NCBI RefSeq assembly: GCF_023516615.1
Contig: NZ_JAMGBF010000036.1
Span: forward strand, 1-64,000
Direction of reading: 5' to 3'
Length of the DNA: 64,000 nucleotides
Source: Streptomyces panaciradicis
GTDB lineage: Bacteria > Actinomycetota > Actinomycetes > Streptomycetales > Streptomycetaceae
Position 1 is the first letter of the stretch, and each line of letters begins with the position of its first letter. The notes beneath the pieces were generated by a model, which was not told the origin of the DNA, made no database searches, and worked only from the letters and a program-made list of their open reading frames with translations. Positions 43,651 to 56,409 of the stretch are shown here, in pieces. The position numbers and the translations under genes were made by a program.

Positions 43651-44769
43651 TCACATCAGCGGGGTCAGGAAGCGGCGCAGCGCCTCCTCGTAGGCCTTCG
43701 GGTCGGCGTTCCACATGGCCGAGTGCGGGGCGTCCCGGACGGTGTGCAGGGCGACGAGGTTCGGGTGGGCGTCGGCGAGGCGGCGGGAGTGCTCCCAGGG
43801 GGCGAGGGTGTCGTCGGGGCCGTGGAAGAGCAGGGTCGGGACGGTGAGCCGGACGGTCTCGGCGGTGCGGTCGCGGTCGAGTCCGGTGCGGCCCTGGGCG
43901 GCGCGCACGGCGAGCGGCAGCAGGGCGCCGGGGGTGCGGTGGGCCGCGGCGAGGGCGCGCAGGGTGGTCGGCCAGTCGAGCACCGGGGAGTCCAGGATCA
44001 GTCCCGAGATCTTCCCGCGCAGACCGGAGTGCGCGGCGGCGCGCAGGGCCATGGCGGCGCCGGTGGACCAGCCGTGCAGGACGATACGTCCGGCGCCGTG
44101 GCTCATGGCGTAGCGGATGGCCGCGTCCAGGTCGCGCCACTCGGTCTCGCCGAGGTGGTTCAGGCCGTCCGGGGAGCGGGGGGCGCCGAGGTCGCCGCGG
44201 TAGGCGGGCGCGAGCACCGGGAAGCGCTGGCGGTGCAGGAACTCCATGACGTTCATGGGGAGTTCGCGGGTGGTGCCGAGGCCGTGCACCGCGATGACCC
44301 AGGTGTCGCGCACGCCGGGGACGAACCAGGCGGGCAGGGGGCCGAGTTCGCCGGGGATGTCGACGTCGGCGTGGTCCAGGCCGAGGGCGTCGCGGGGGTT
44401 GCCGACGTGGAGGTTGGGGGTGAACCAGACCTTGTCGCGGCGTTCGAGGGTGCCGTGCGTGACGCGCTCCAGCCGGCGCACGACGGTGTCGGCGGAGTGG
44501 TCGGCGGAGTCGAGCACGGGGCCGACGACCGCGTGGCTGGAGTCGCCCGCGAGACCGTAGACGCCTGGGCGCAGCGCCGCCAGGTGGCGGGTGAGGGTGA
44601 CGCGGCCGGCCGCGGTGGCGTGCACGGTGAGGCGGGGCTCGGTGGGCAGGGGCCTGCCGGGCACCGTCTTGAGCGCGGCGCCGCTGGCGAGGCGGCCGGC
44701 GGCCACGGAGGCCGCGCCGGCGGCGAGGGCTACGGTGACGGCGGCGGCCGTCGCTTTGGCAGTACGCAC
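43651..44769 (-). CDS. Membrane-anchored or secreted alpha/beta hydrolase
   Basis: A 372-residue protein. An N-terminal hydrophobic segment (residues 6-30) acts as signal or anchor. The hydrolase domain has the oxyanion motif HGLGTTRE, the nucleophile elbow HGWSTGAAM (Ser in GWSTG), an acid in FHGPDDTLAP, and the catalytic His in DAPHSAMWN. It resembles dipeptidyl-peptidase/esterase-type hydrolases; substrate unknown. GTG start 44769. Confidence 0.88.
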   Translation of the reverse strand: MRTAKATAAAVTVALAAGAASVAAGRLASGAALKTVPGRPLPTEPRLTVHATAAGRVTLTRHLAALRPGVYGLAGDSSHAVVGPVLDSADHSADTVVRRLERVTHGTLERRDKVWFTPNLHVGNPRDALGLDHADVDIPGELGPLPAWFVPGVRDTWVIAVHGLGTTRELPMNVMEFLHRQRFPVLAPAYRGDLGAPRSPDGLNHLGETEWRDLDAAIRYAMSHGAGRIVLHGWSTGAAMALRAAAHSGLRGKISGLILDSPVLDWPTTLRALAAAHRTPGALLPLAVRAAQGRTGLDRDRTAETVRLTVPTLLFHGPDDTLAPWEHSRRLADAHPNLVALHTVRDAPHSAMWNADPKAYEEALRRFLTPLM

Positions 44770-44885
44770 CTGTCCAGTGTCCTGGCGGTGGGGGTGACCG
44801 GCCAGCGGAAGGCGGGAGCGGGGTGACGTCGTGCGGCGGCGATGTGGTGTGCTCACGCCCTCCCGGTTACCCCGTGACGCCCCCG

Positions 44886-45614
44886 TCAGCGCTGCCCGTA
44901 CCCCTTCAGCTTCTCCCCCACCTCGTCCAGCTGTTCGCGGGTCAGGAGGTTCGGCGACAGGCCCGGCACCGAGGACGCGGTGAGCCACAGGCGGCACATC
45001 CACTCCAGTTGGGCCGTGCGGTCGTAGGCCTGGTCGAGGGTGGCGCCGTGGGCCATCGTGCCGTGGTTCTGCAGCAGGCACGCGGTGCGGCCGTCGAGGG
45101 CGTCGAGCATGTTCTCGGCCAACTCGCCGCTGCCGTACGTCGCATAGGGGGCGACTCGGACGGGTCCGCCGAGGGCGGCGGACATGTAATGGATCGTCGG
45201 GAGCTCGGGCACGAGGGTCGAGACGGCCGTCGCGTGCACGGCGTGGGTGTGGACGACGGCACGGGCGTCGGTGGAGCGGTGGATCGCGAGGTGCATGGGC
45301 AGCTCGCTGGTCGGCACCAGGGTGCCGAGGACCTGACGGCCGTCGAGGGCGACTCCTGTGATGTCGGCCGGGCCGAGGCGGTCGTAGGGCACGCCGGAGG
45401 GGGTGACCAGGACGGTGTCACCGACCCGCACCGAGACGTTGCCGGAGGTGCCGACGACCAGGCCGTCGGCGACGGTGCGGCGGGCCGTGGCGACGAGCGC
45501 CTCCCAGGCACGGGCCTCCTCGGGGAGGGCGGCCCTCCCCTGTCCCGGCGGCACGTCCCGCGCGTCCTGTCGGAGATCCCGCCCGTCACCCTGTTCCCGC
45601 CGCTGATCAGCCAT
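44886..45614 (-). CDS. Class II aldolase/adducin family protein (fuculose-phosphate aldolase type)
   Basis: A 242-residue class II aldolase. The zinc site is visible as VVHTHAVHA (His-x-His) plus a third His in LLQNHGTMA, and the phosphate-binding region is GTSGNVSVR with TPSGVPYDRL. Typical substrates are L-fuculose-1-phosphate or related ketose phosphates. The ATG at 45614 gives a disordered 30-residue start; a later start is possible. Divergent to the phosphate transporter. Confidence 0.88.
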   Translation of the reverse strand: MADQRREQGDGRDLRQDARDVPPGQGRAALPEEARAWEALVATARRTVADGLVVGTSGNVSVRVGDTVLVTPSGVPYDRLGPADITGVALDGRQVLGTLVPTSELPMHLAIHRSTDARAVVHTHAVHATAVSTLVPELPTIHYMSAALGGPVRVAPYATYGSGELAENMLDALDGRTACLLQNHGTMAHGATLDQAYDRTAQLEWMCRLWLTASSVPGLSPNLLTREQLDEVGEKLKGYGQR

Positions 45615-45781
45615 ACGGCGATCCTGCCAAAGAGGGTGCCGGACGTCTCCAGGCGCGTGCGATTCAGGGCGGAAGCCGCCCGTCCGAAACGCGCGGACGT
45701 ATACAACCCGACGTGCTGCGGGCCGAGCGCGGACCGCACGACGCCCGGCGCCCCGTTTCCGACACCCTGATGCCCACCTCA

Positions 45782-45799
45782 GTTCATCTTCCGTTCACC
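45782..45799 (+). promoter_or_regulatory. PHO box upstream of the phosphate transporter
   Basis: Two direct repeats with the 11-base period of Streptomyces PhoP sites: GTTCATC (45782-45788), TTCC, GTTCACC (45793-45799), the second matching the GTTCACC consensus exactly. A weak third unit (GTTATTT) follows at 45803. It lies 52 bp before the start codon. Confidence 0.65.
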
Positions 45800-45850
45800 C
45801 AGGTTATTTACGGTCAACCGTCCGATGACTTCGAACGATTGCCTGGGTAA

Positions 45851-47095
45851 ATGGAAAACTTCTCGCTGATCCTCGCGATTGTGGTGGTAACCGCACTCGC
45901 GTTCGATTTCACGAACGGTTTCCACGACACCGCCAACGCGATGGCCACCACCATCTCGACCGGTGCACTCAAGCCCAAGGTCGCGGTGGCCATGTCCGCC
46001 GTGCTGAACCTTGTGGGCGCTTTCCTCTCCGTGGAGGTCGCCAACACGATCTCCAAGGGTCTCGTCGACGAGACCGGCATCCGTCCCGAGGTCATCTTCG
46101 CCGCCCTGGTCGGCGCGATCCTCTGGAACCTGCTGACCTGGCTGGTGGGCCTGCCCTCCAGTTCCTCGCACGCCCTCATGGGCGGTCTGATCGGCGCCAC
46201 CGTCGCCTCGGCCGGCTTCGGCGCGGTCCACGGCGACGTGCTCGCGACCAAGGTTCTCCTCCCCGCGCTCGCCGCCCCGATCGTGGCCGGTCTGGCCGCG
46301 TTCCTCGCGACGCGCTTCTCCTACACCCTGGACAAGAAGGCCGACGGCAAGGCGGCGGCCAAGGGCTACCGCGCCGGGCAGGTCGCCTCCGCCGGCCTGG
46401 TCTCCCTGGCGCACGGCACGAACGACGCGCAGAAGACGATGGGCATCATCACCCTCGCCCTGGTCGCCGGCGGTGTCGTCGCCCCCGACGCCGACCCGCC
46501 CACCTGGGTCATCCTCTCCGCCGGTCTGGCCATCGCGCTCGGCACCTACATCGGCGGCTGGCGCATCATCCGCACCATGGGCAAGGGCCTGACCGAGCTG
46601 CGGCCGCAGCAGGGCTTCGCCGCCCAGACCAGCGCCGCCACGGCGATCCTGGCCTCCTCGCACCTCGGCTTCTCCCTGTCCACCACGCACGTCGTCTCCG
46701 GCTCGGTGATGGGCGCGGGCCTGGGCCGCAAGGGCGGTGTGGTGCGCTGGTCCACCGCGACCCGCATGCTGGTCGCCTGGGTCCTCACCCTCCCGGCCGC
46801 CGCGCTCGTCGGCGCGGGCGCCGAGTCCGTCACGGACCTCGGTGACTGGGGCACCGCCGTCGTCGCCGTCTTCCTGGTCGCCGCGAGCGCCGCGATCTGG
46901 AAGCTCTCGCGCCGCGAGGTCGTCGACGCGTCCAACGTCAACGAGACCGAGGAACCGCCCGGCGTGGTCACCACGGCCATCGCCGCCGTGATCCCGCCGC
47001 CCGCGGGCCCGGTCGGCGAGGAGCTGACGGCGACCATCTCGGCGCCGGCCACGTCCACGACCACGGAGTCGGCGGCCCCGCCGGCCGCCGTCTGA
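45851..47095 (+). CDS. pitH2: PiT-family low-affinity inorganic phosphate transporter
   Basis: A 414-residue membrane protein with ten or more hydrophobic segments and the two PiT signatures: FTNGFHDTANAMATTI near the N terminus and SLAHGTNDAQKTMGI near residue 193. A long Pro/Thr-rich C-terminal tail extends past the last helix. It imports phosphate or metal-phosphate with protons. S. coelicolor has two such genes; position suggests PitH2, which is under PhoP control, in agreement with the PHO box. Ribosome site is weak. Confidence 0.9.
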   Translation: MENFSLILAIVVVTALAFDFTNGFHDTANAMATTISTGALKPKVAVAMSAVLNLVGAFLSVEVANTISKGLVDETGIRPEVIFAALVGAILWNLLTWLVGLPSSSSHALMGGLIGATVASAGFGAVHGDVLATKVLLPALAAPIVAGLAAFLATRFSYTLDKKADGKAAAKGYRAGQVASAGLVSLAHGTNDAQKTMGIITLALVAGGVVAPDADPPTWVILSAGLAIALGTYIGGWRIIRTMGKGLTELRPQQGFAAQTSAATAILASSHLGFSLSTTHVVSGSVMGAGLGRKGGVVRWSTATRMLVAWVLTLPAAALVGAGAESVTDLGDWGTAVVAVFLVAASAAIWKLSRREVVDASNVNETEEPPGVVTTAIAAVIPPPAGPVGEELTATISAPATSTTTESAAPPAAV

Positions 47096-47129
47096 GTCCC
47101 GAGCATCCGGTAACGAAGGAATCAGCAGC

Positions 47130-47357
47130 ATGAAGATCGACTGGGCAGCTCTGGGCTCCGTCTTCGGCGTCAGCCTCGCGGTCACCGTGGGTCTCGTCGC
47201 CCTGTTCACCCTCGGCGTGATGGGCCTGTCCCGCAAGGAGCGGGCCGTGGCCGAGGGCAACTCCGCGGCCCTCGCGGCGACCGGGGCCTACGTGGCCTTC
47301 GCGGGATGCGCGGCGGCCGTCGCGTACGGAATCTCGCTCATCATGAACAAGGCCTGA
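47130..47357 (+). CDS. Small membrane protein cotranscribed with the phosphate transporter
   Basis: A 75-residue protein with two hydrophobic helices (about 8-32 and 46-70) separated by a short polar loop (SRKERAVAEGNSA). No known function. ATG 47130 follows GAAGGA, 34 bases after the transporter stop, with a terminator right behind it, so it is the last gene of a two-gene phosphate operon and may be an accessory subunit. Confidence 0.85.
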   Translation: MKIDWAALGSVFGVSLAVTVGLVALFTLGVMGLSRKERAVAEGNSAALAATGAYVAFAGCAAAVAYGISLIMNKA

Positions 47358-47372
47358 GCCTCGAACGCACCT

Positions 47373-47406
47373 GTGATGCCGGGACGGTGATCCGTCCCGG
47401 CATCAC
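47373..47406. terminator. Terminator of the phosphate-transport operon
   Basis: A perfect 15-bp stem with loop TGAT (47373-47387 with 47392-47406), 15 bases after the operon's last stop. Confidence 0.93.
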
Positions 47407-47489
47407 GCGTTCCGGTGACCCCGGCGACCCCCTGCGTGTGGGCCTCAGCACACTCCCGCGCCGCAGGTCAACGGCAAGTTGACTGCCGT

Positions 47490-47640
47490 TCGGGCGCATG
47501 GTGGACTGCCGGAGCCATGTACGGCGGCAAGGGAGGAAGCCGGTGCGATTCCGGCGCGGTCCCGCCACTGTCACCGGGGTAGGTAGCCCCGGGAGCCAGG
47601 AACTCCCACCGCCGGTCTCGTCGAACCAGGGCGCGGACAC
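47490..47640 (+). promoter_or_regulatory. Cobalamin (adenosylcobalamin) riboswitch
   Basis: The conserved cobalamin aptamer core is plain: GGGAGGAAGCCGGTGCGA at 47530, then GCGGTCCCGCCACTGTCACC, and the B12 box GAGCCAGGAACTC at 47592-47604. Outer edges are approximate. It precedes the cob operon and should shut it off when coenzyme B12 is abundant. The ribosome site GTGAGGAC at 47646-47653 lies just past the aptamer, so control is most likely translational. Confidence 0.92.
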
Positions 47641-47661
47641 CCTGAGTGAGGACATATCGCC

Positions 47662-47721
47662 ATGCGCGGCTGCCTGTTGAGGTGCACCACCCCCGTCCCG
47701 CCCGACCCTTCGGCGGGCTGA
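47662..47721 (+). CDS. 19-residue upstream ORF between riboswitch and cobD
   Basis: ATG 47662 has a good GTGAGGA site nine bases upstream and encodes MRGCLLRCTTPVPPDPSAG, stopping four bases before the cobD GTG, which itself has no good ribosome site. This suggests translational coupling: the riboswitch would hide the site of the small ORF and cobD would follow. A GCCCG/CGGGC hairpin overlaps its end. Whether the peptide matters is unknown. Confidence 0.5.
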   Translation: MRGCLLRCTTPVPPDPSAG

Positions 47722-47725
47722 ACCG

Positions 47726-48667
47726 GTGCGGGCCGATCGCGTCTTCGCGTACGGCGCCGCCGCCGGACTCCTCGGTGACCATCTCCTCGGCGATCCCCGC
47801 CGCGGGCATCCGGTCGCCGTGTTCGGACGTGCCGCCGGCGCCGTCGAGTCAGTGCTGTGGCGCGACCACCGGGGGTGGGGCGCGCTGCACACCGCCGTGT
47901 GCGTGGGCGGTGCCGTGGCCCTCGGTGCCGTGGCGCAGTCGCTCGTACGCCCTTCCCGTGCCGCCTCCGTCGCGCTGACCGCCGCCGCCACCTGGGCCGT
48001 GGTCGGCGGTACTTCGCTCGCGCGCGAGGCACGGACCGTCGGGCGGGCCCTGGAGGCGGGGGACGTCGAGGCCGCCCGGGCGCGGCTGCCGCATCTGTGC
48101 GGGCGGGACCCGCAGGCGCTGGACGCCGCCGGGATCGCGCGGGCCGTGGTGGAGTCGGTCGCCGAGAACACCTCCGACGCGGTGGTCGGGGCGCTGGTGT
48201 GGGGAGCCGTCGGCGGGGTGCCGGGGCTGCTCGGATTCCGGGCCGTCAACACGCTGGACGCCATGGTCGGGCACAGGTCGGCCCGTTACCGGCGCTACGG
48301 GTGGGCCTCGGCGCGCCTGGACGACGTCGCCGGATGGCCGGGGGCCCGGCTGACGGCCGGGCTCGCGACGGTCGCCGGGGGCGATCCGGCAGGGGCGGTG
48401 CGGGCCTGGCGTGCCGACGCCGGACGGCACCCGAGCCCCAACGCCGGGCCCGTGGAGGCCTCGTTCGCGGGAGCGCTCGGGGTGCGCCTGGGCGGGACCT
48501 TGTCGTACGGAGGGCGGGTCGAGCACCGGCCCGTGCTGAACAGGGAGGGGCGGCCGGTGGAGGTCGGGGACATCGAGCGGGCCGTGCGGCTGTCGCGGCG
48601 CGTGGGACTGCTCGCGCTCGGCGTGAGCGTTGCCGCGCGCGCCCTGCTGAAGGGGCGTGCGTCATGA
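47726..48667 (+). CDS. cobD: Cobalamin biosynthesis protein CobD/CbiB
   Basis: A 313-residue membrane protein that attaches aminopropanol (or its phosphate) to adenosylcobyric acid, giving adenosylcobinamide. Typical motifs: LLGDPRRGHPVAVFGR at the start, ARAVVESVAENTSDAVVGAL, FRAVNTLDAMVGHRSARYRRYG, and GRHPSPNAGPVEASFAGALGV. Several membrane helices. GTG 47726. Overlaps cobQ by four bases. Confidence 0.95.
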   Translation: MRADRVFAYGAAAGLLGDHLLGDPRRGHPVAVFGRAAGAVESVLWRDHRGWGALHTAVCVGGAVALGAVAQSLVRPSRAASVALTAAATWAVVGGTSLAREARTVGRALEAGDVEAARARLPHLCGRDPQALDAAGIARAVVESVAENTSDAVVGALVWGAVGGVPGLLGFRAVNTLDAMVGHRSARYRRYGWASARLDDVAGWPGARLTAGLATVAGGDPAGAVRAWRADAGRHPSPNAGPVEASFAGALGVRLGGTLSYGGRVEHRPVLNREGRPVEVGDIERAVRLSRRVGLLALGVSVAARALLKGRAS

Positions 48668-50171
48668 GCGGCGGCGGGCTGCTGGTCGCCGGGACCACCT
48701 CCGACGCGGGCAAGAGCGTCGTCACCGCGGGGATCTGCCGCTGGCTGGTGCGACAGGGCGTCAAGGTCGCCCCGTTCAAGGCGCAGAACATGTCGCTGAA
48801 CTCGTTCGTGACGCGCGAGGGCGCCGAGATCGGGCGGGCGCAGGCCATGCAGGCCCAGGCCTGCCGGATCGAGCCGACCGCGCTGATGAACCCCGTGCTG
48901 CTGAAGCCGGGCGGCGAGCAGAGCAGCCAGGTCGTGCTGATGGGCAAGCCCGTGGGCGAGTTGAGCGCGCGGGGGTACCACGGCGGCCGGCAGCAGAAGC
49001 TCCTGGGGACCGTGCTGGACTGCCTCGCCGAACTGCGGGGCACGTATGACGCGGTGATCTGCGAGGGGGCGGGCAGTCCGGCCGAGATCAACCTCAGGCG
49101 CACGGACATCGTGAACATGGGCATCGCCCGCAACGCGGGGCTGCCCGTGCTGGTGGTCGGGGACATCGACCGCGGGGGTGTCTTCGCCTCCTTCTTCGGG
49201 ACGGTCGCGCTCCTGTCCCCCGAGGACCAGGCGCTCGTCGCCGCGTTCCTCGTCAACAAGTTCCGGGGCGACGTCAGTCTCCTGGAACCCGGCCTCGACA
49301 TGCTGCACGGGCTCACCGGGCGGCGGACGTACGGCGTCCTGCCCTTCCGGCACGGGCTCGGCATCGACGAGGAGGACGGGCTGCGCGTGTCCCTGCGCGG
49401 GACCGTGCGGGAGTCGAACACCGCCCCGCCGGTGGGCGAGGACGTGCTGCGGGTCGCGGTCTGCGCGATCCCGCTGATGTCCAACTTCACGGACGTCGAC
49501 GCGCTGGCCGCCGAACCGGGCGTCGTCGTGCGGTTCGTGGACCGGCCCGAGGAACTGGCCGACGCGGACCTGGTCGTGATCCCGGGGACGCGCGGGACCG
49601 TGCGGGCCCTGGAGTGGCTGCACGAGCGGGGACTCGCCGACGCGCTGCGCCGCCGGGCCGCCGAACAGCGGCCGATCCTCGGTGTCTGCGGCGGCTTCCA
49701 GGTCCTCGGCGAGCACATCGAGGACGACGTGGAGAGCCGGCGCGGGCAGGTGGACGGCCTCGGAATCCTGCCCGTGCGGGTGCGGTTCGCCCGCGAGAAG
49801 ACCCTCACCCGGCCGGTGGGCGAAGCCCTCGGCGAGCGGGTCGAGGGGTACGAGATCCATCACGGGGTCGCCTCCCTGAGCGGAGGGGAAACCTTCCTCG
49901 ACGGCTGCCGGGTCGGCCAGACCTGGGGCACGCACTGGCACGGTTCGCTGGAGTCGGACGGCTTCCGGCGCGCCTTCCTGCGCGAGGTGGCGGCCGCCGC
50001 GGGCCGCCGCTTCGTGCCGGCCGGCGACACCTCGTTCGCCGCGCTGCGCGAGGAGCAGCTCGACCGGCTCGGCGACCTGATCGAACAGCACGCGGACACG
50101 GACGCGCTGTGGCGGCTCATCGAGTCCGGCGCGCCGCAAGGACTGCCTTTCATTCCACCGGGAGCGCCCGC

Positions 50172-50175
<4 letters not shown>
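48664..50175 (+). CDS. cobQ: Cobyric acid synthase CobQ
   Basis: A 503-residue glutamine amidotransferase that amidates four side chains of adenosylcobyrinate diamide. The N-terminal half is the ATP-dependent domain (GTTSDAGKS, APFKAQNMSLNS); the C-terminal half is a class I glutaminase with the nucleophile Cys in GVCGGFQVLG and the partner His in GTHWHG. Coupled to its neighbours by ATGA overlaps on both sides. Confidence 0.95.
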
Positions 50176-53821
<3,646 letters not shown>

Positions 53822-53825
<4 letters not shown>

Positions 53826-55810
53826 CCACCCCCTTTCCCTTTACCGCCGTCGTCGGTCAGGACGACCTGCGCCTGGCGCTGCTGCTGAACGCCGTCTCCC
53901 CGGCGGTCGGCGGTGTGCTGGTGCGCGGTGAGAAGGGCACCGCCAAGTCGACGGCCGTGCGGGCCCTTTCGGCGCTGCTGCCCGAGGTGGCCGTCGTGCC
54001 CGGCTGCCGCTTCTCCTGCGACCCGGCGGCACCGGACCCGTCCTGCCCGGACGGACCGCACGAGCCGGGTGCGGGGACCCGCCGCCCGGCCCGGATGGTG
54101 GAGCTGCCGGTCGGTGCCTCCGAGGACCGTCTCGTCGGCGCCCTCGACATCGAACGGGCGCTGGCGGAGGGCGTGAAGGCCTTCGAGCCCGGCCTGCTCG
54201 CCGACGCCCACCGCGGGATCCTCTACGTCGACGAGGTCAACCTGCTCCACGACCACCTGGTCGACCTGCTGCTGGACGCGGCCGCGATGGGCGCCTCCTA
54301 CGTGGAGCGCGAGGGTGTGTCCGTCCGGCACGCCGCCCGCTTTCTCCTCGTGGGCACCATGAACCCCGAAGAGGGCGAGCTGCGGCCGCAGTTGCTCGAC
54401 CGCTTCGGGCTGACCGTCGAGGTCGCGGCCTCGCGGGAGCCGGACCAGCGGGTCGAGGTGGTCCGGCGCAGGCTCGCCTACGACGACGACCCGGCCGGTT
54501 TCGCCGCGCGCTGGGCGGACGAGGAGTCCTCCGTACGTCAGCGGATCGTCGCGGCACGGCAGTTGCTGCCGTCGGTGCGGCTGGGCGACGGGGCGCTGCG
54601 GCAGATCGCGGCGACCTGTGCCGCCTTCGAGGTGGACGGCATGCGGGCCGACATCGTGATGGCACGCACCGCGACCGCGCTGGCCGCATGGGCGGGGCGG
54701 ACGGAGGTGCTGGCCGAGGACGTGCGGCAGGCGGCGCTGCTCGCGCTGCCGCACCGCAGGCGCCGCAACCCCTTCGACGCGCCCGGCCTGGACGAGGACA
54801 AGCTGGACCAGACGCTGGAGGAGTTCGGCGAGGAGGACGACGATCCCGACCCCGACGGCGGCGGACCCGGTGGGGGCGGCGGGCAGCCGTCGCCGGACGC
54901 CGGACCGCAGGGCGGGGACACGGGCGCGCGCCCGGAGTCCGGTGAGGACGAGGGCGCGCCGCAGGCCTCCGGGGGCGGCGAGCAGTCCCCCGCACGGGCC
55001 GCGGAGCCTTTTCGCACCAAGGTGCTGAGCGTGCCCGGGATCGGGGAGGGCGCCGCGGGGCGGCGGTCGAGGGCGCGGACCGAGCACGGGCGCACGACCG
55101 GGGCCAGGCGGCCCCGGGGGGCGCTCACCAAGCTGCACCTGGCGGCGACCGTGCAGGCCGCGGCGCCGCACCAGCGGGCGCGGGGGCGGTCGGGGCCGGG
55201 GCTCGTGGTCCGGCGGGACGATCTGCGGCAGGCGACGCGGGAGGGGCGCGAGGGCAACCTGGTGCTGTTCGTGGTCGACGCCTCCGGGTCGATGGCGGCG
55301 CGGGCGCGGATGGGCGCCGTGAAGGGCGCCGTGCTGTCGCTGCTGCTGGACGCCTACCAGCGGCGGGACAAGGTGGGGCTGGTGACGTTCCGCGGGTCGG
55401 CCGCGGACGTGGCGCTGCCGCCGACCTCGTCGGTGGACGCGGCGGCGGCCCGGCTGGAGTCGCTGCCCACCGGTGGGCGGACGCCGCTCGCCGCGGGGCT
55501 GCTGAAGGCCCATGACGTGCTGCGGGTGGAGCGGCTGCGGGACCCCGCGCGCCGGCCGCTGGTGGTCCTGGTCACCGACGGGCGGGCCACGGGCGGCCCC
55601 GAGCCGGTCGCCCTCGCCGGGCGCGCGGCGCGGCTGTTCGCCGCCGACGGGGTGGCCTGCGTGGTCGTCGACTGCGAGTCCGGGCCGGTGCGGCTGGGGC
55701 TGGCCGGTCAGCTCGCCGGTGAGCTGGGCGGGACGGCGGTGACGCTCGACGAACTGCGGGCGGACAGCATCGCCGGGCTGGTGAAGGACGTACAGAGGAG
55801 GGCCGCGTAA
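53822..55810 (+). CDS. ChlI/ChlD-type chelatase ATPase subunit (AAA+ fused to VWA domain)
   Basis: A 662-residue fusion. Residues 1-320 are the AAA+ ChlI-like part: Walker A GEKGTAKS, Walker B GILYVDEVNLL, sensor LVGTMNPEEG. A ~90-residue acidic/Pro/Gly-rich linker (DDDPDPDGGGPGGGGG...) follows. The C-terminal part is a von Willebrand A domain with intact MIDAS (DASGS) and VTDGRATGG, as in ChlD. It should be the motor partner of CobN. GTG start overlaps the cobN stop. Confidence 0.93.
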
Positions 55811-56409
55811 TGCCGCAGGGGCAGCCGAGTGTGGTGCCGGACGACGGGCTGACGACACGTCAGCGCCGCAACCGGCCGCTGGTCGTCGTGCACACGGGGA
55901 TCGGCAAGGGCAAGTCGACCGCCGCGTTCGGGCTCGCGCTGCGCGCTTGGAACCAGGGGTGGCCGATCGGGGTGTTCCAGTTCGTGAAGTCGGCCAAGTG
56001 GAAGGTCGGCGAGGAGAACGCGCTGCGGGTGCTCGGTGCCAGCGGCGAGGGCGGAACGGTCGACTGGCACAAGATGGGCGAGGGCTGGTCCTGGGTCCAG
56101 CGGGACGCCCAGATGGACAACGAGGAGAAGGCCCGCGAGGGCTGGGAGCAGGTCAAGCGGGACCTGGCCGCCGAGACGTACCGGCTGTACGTGCTCGACG
56201 AGTTCGCCTACCCCATGCACTGGGGGTGGGTCGACACCGCCGAGGTGATCGAGGTGCTGCGCGAGCGGCCGGGGACCCAGCACGTCGTGATCACCGGGCG
56301 GAACGCGCCGGAGAAGCTGGTCGAGTTCGCCGACCTGGTGACCGACATGTCGAAGGTCAAGCACCCGATGGACGCGGGCCAGAAGGGCCAGAGGGGCATC
56401 GAGTGGTGA
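55810..56409 (+). CDS. cobO: Cob(I)yrinic acid a,c-diamide adenosyltransferase CobO
   Basis: A 199-residue P-loop protein that attaches the adenosyl group to cobalt. ATP site HTGIGKGKSTAAFG, then FQFVKSAKWKVGEE and VLDEFAYPMHWGWV, all standard for the CobO/BtuR/CobA family. The ATG overlaps the previous TAA by one base. Confidence 0.95.
   Translation: MPQGQPSVVPDDGLTTRQRRNRPLVVVHTGIGKGKSTAAFGLALRAWNQGWPIGVFQFVKSAKWKVGEENALRVLGASGEGGTVDWHKMGEGWSWVQRDAQMDNEEKAREGWEQVKRDLAAETYRLYVLDEFAYPMHWGWVDTAEVIEVLRERPGTQHVVITGRNAPEKLVEFADLVTDMSKVKHPMDAGQKGQRGIEW

Noticed and set aside
47373-47406. The hairpin before the riboswitch as part of the aptamer
   Set aside because: It directly follows the phosphate operon and has a standard terminator form; the aptamer core starts more than 100 bases later.
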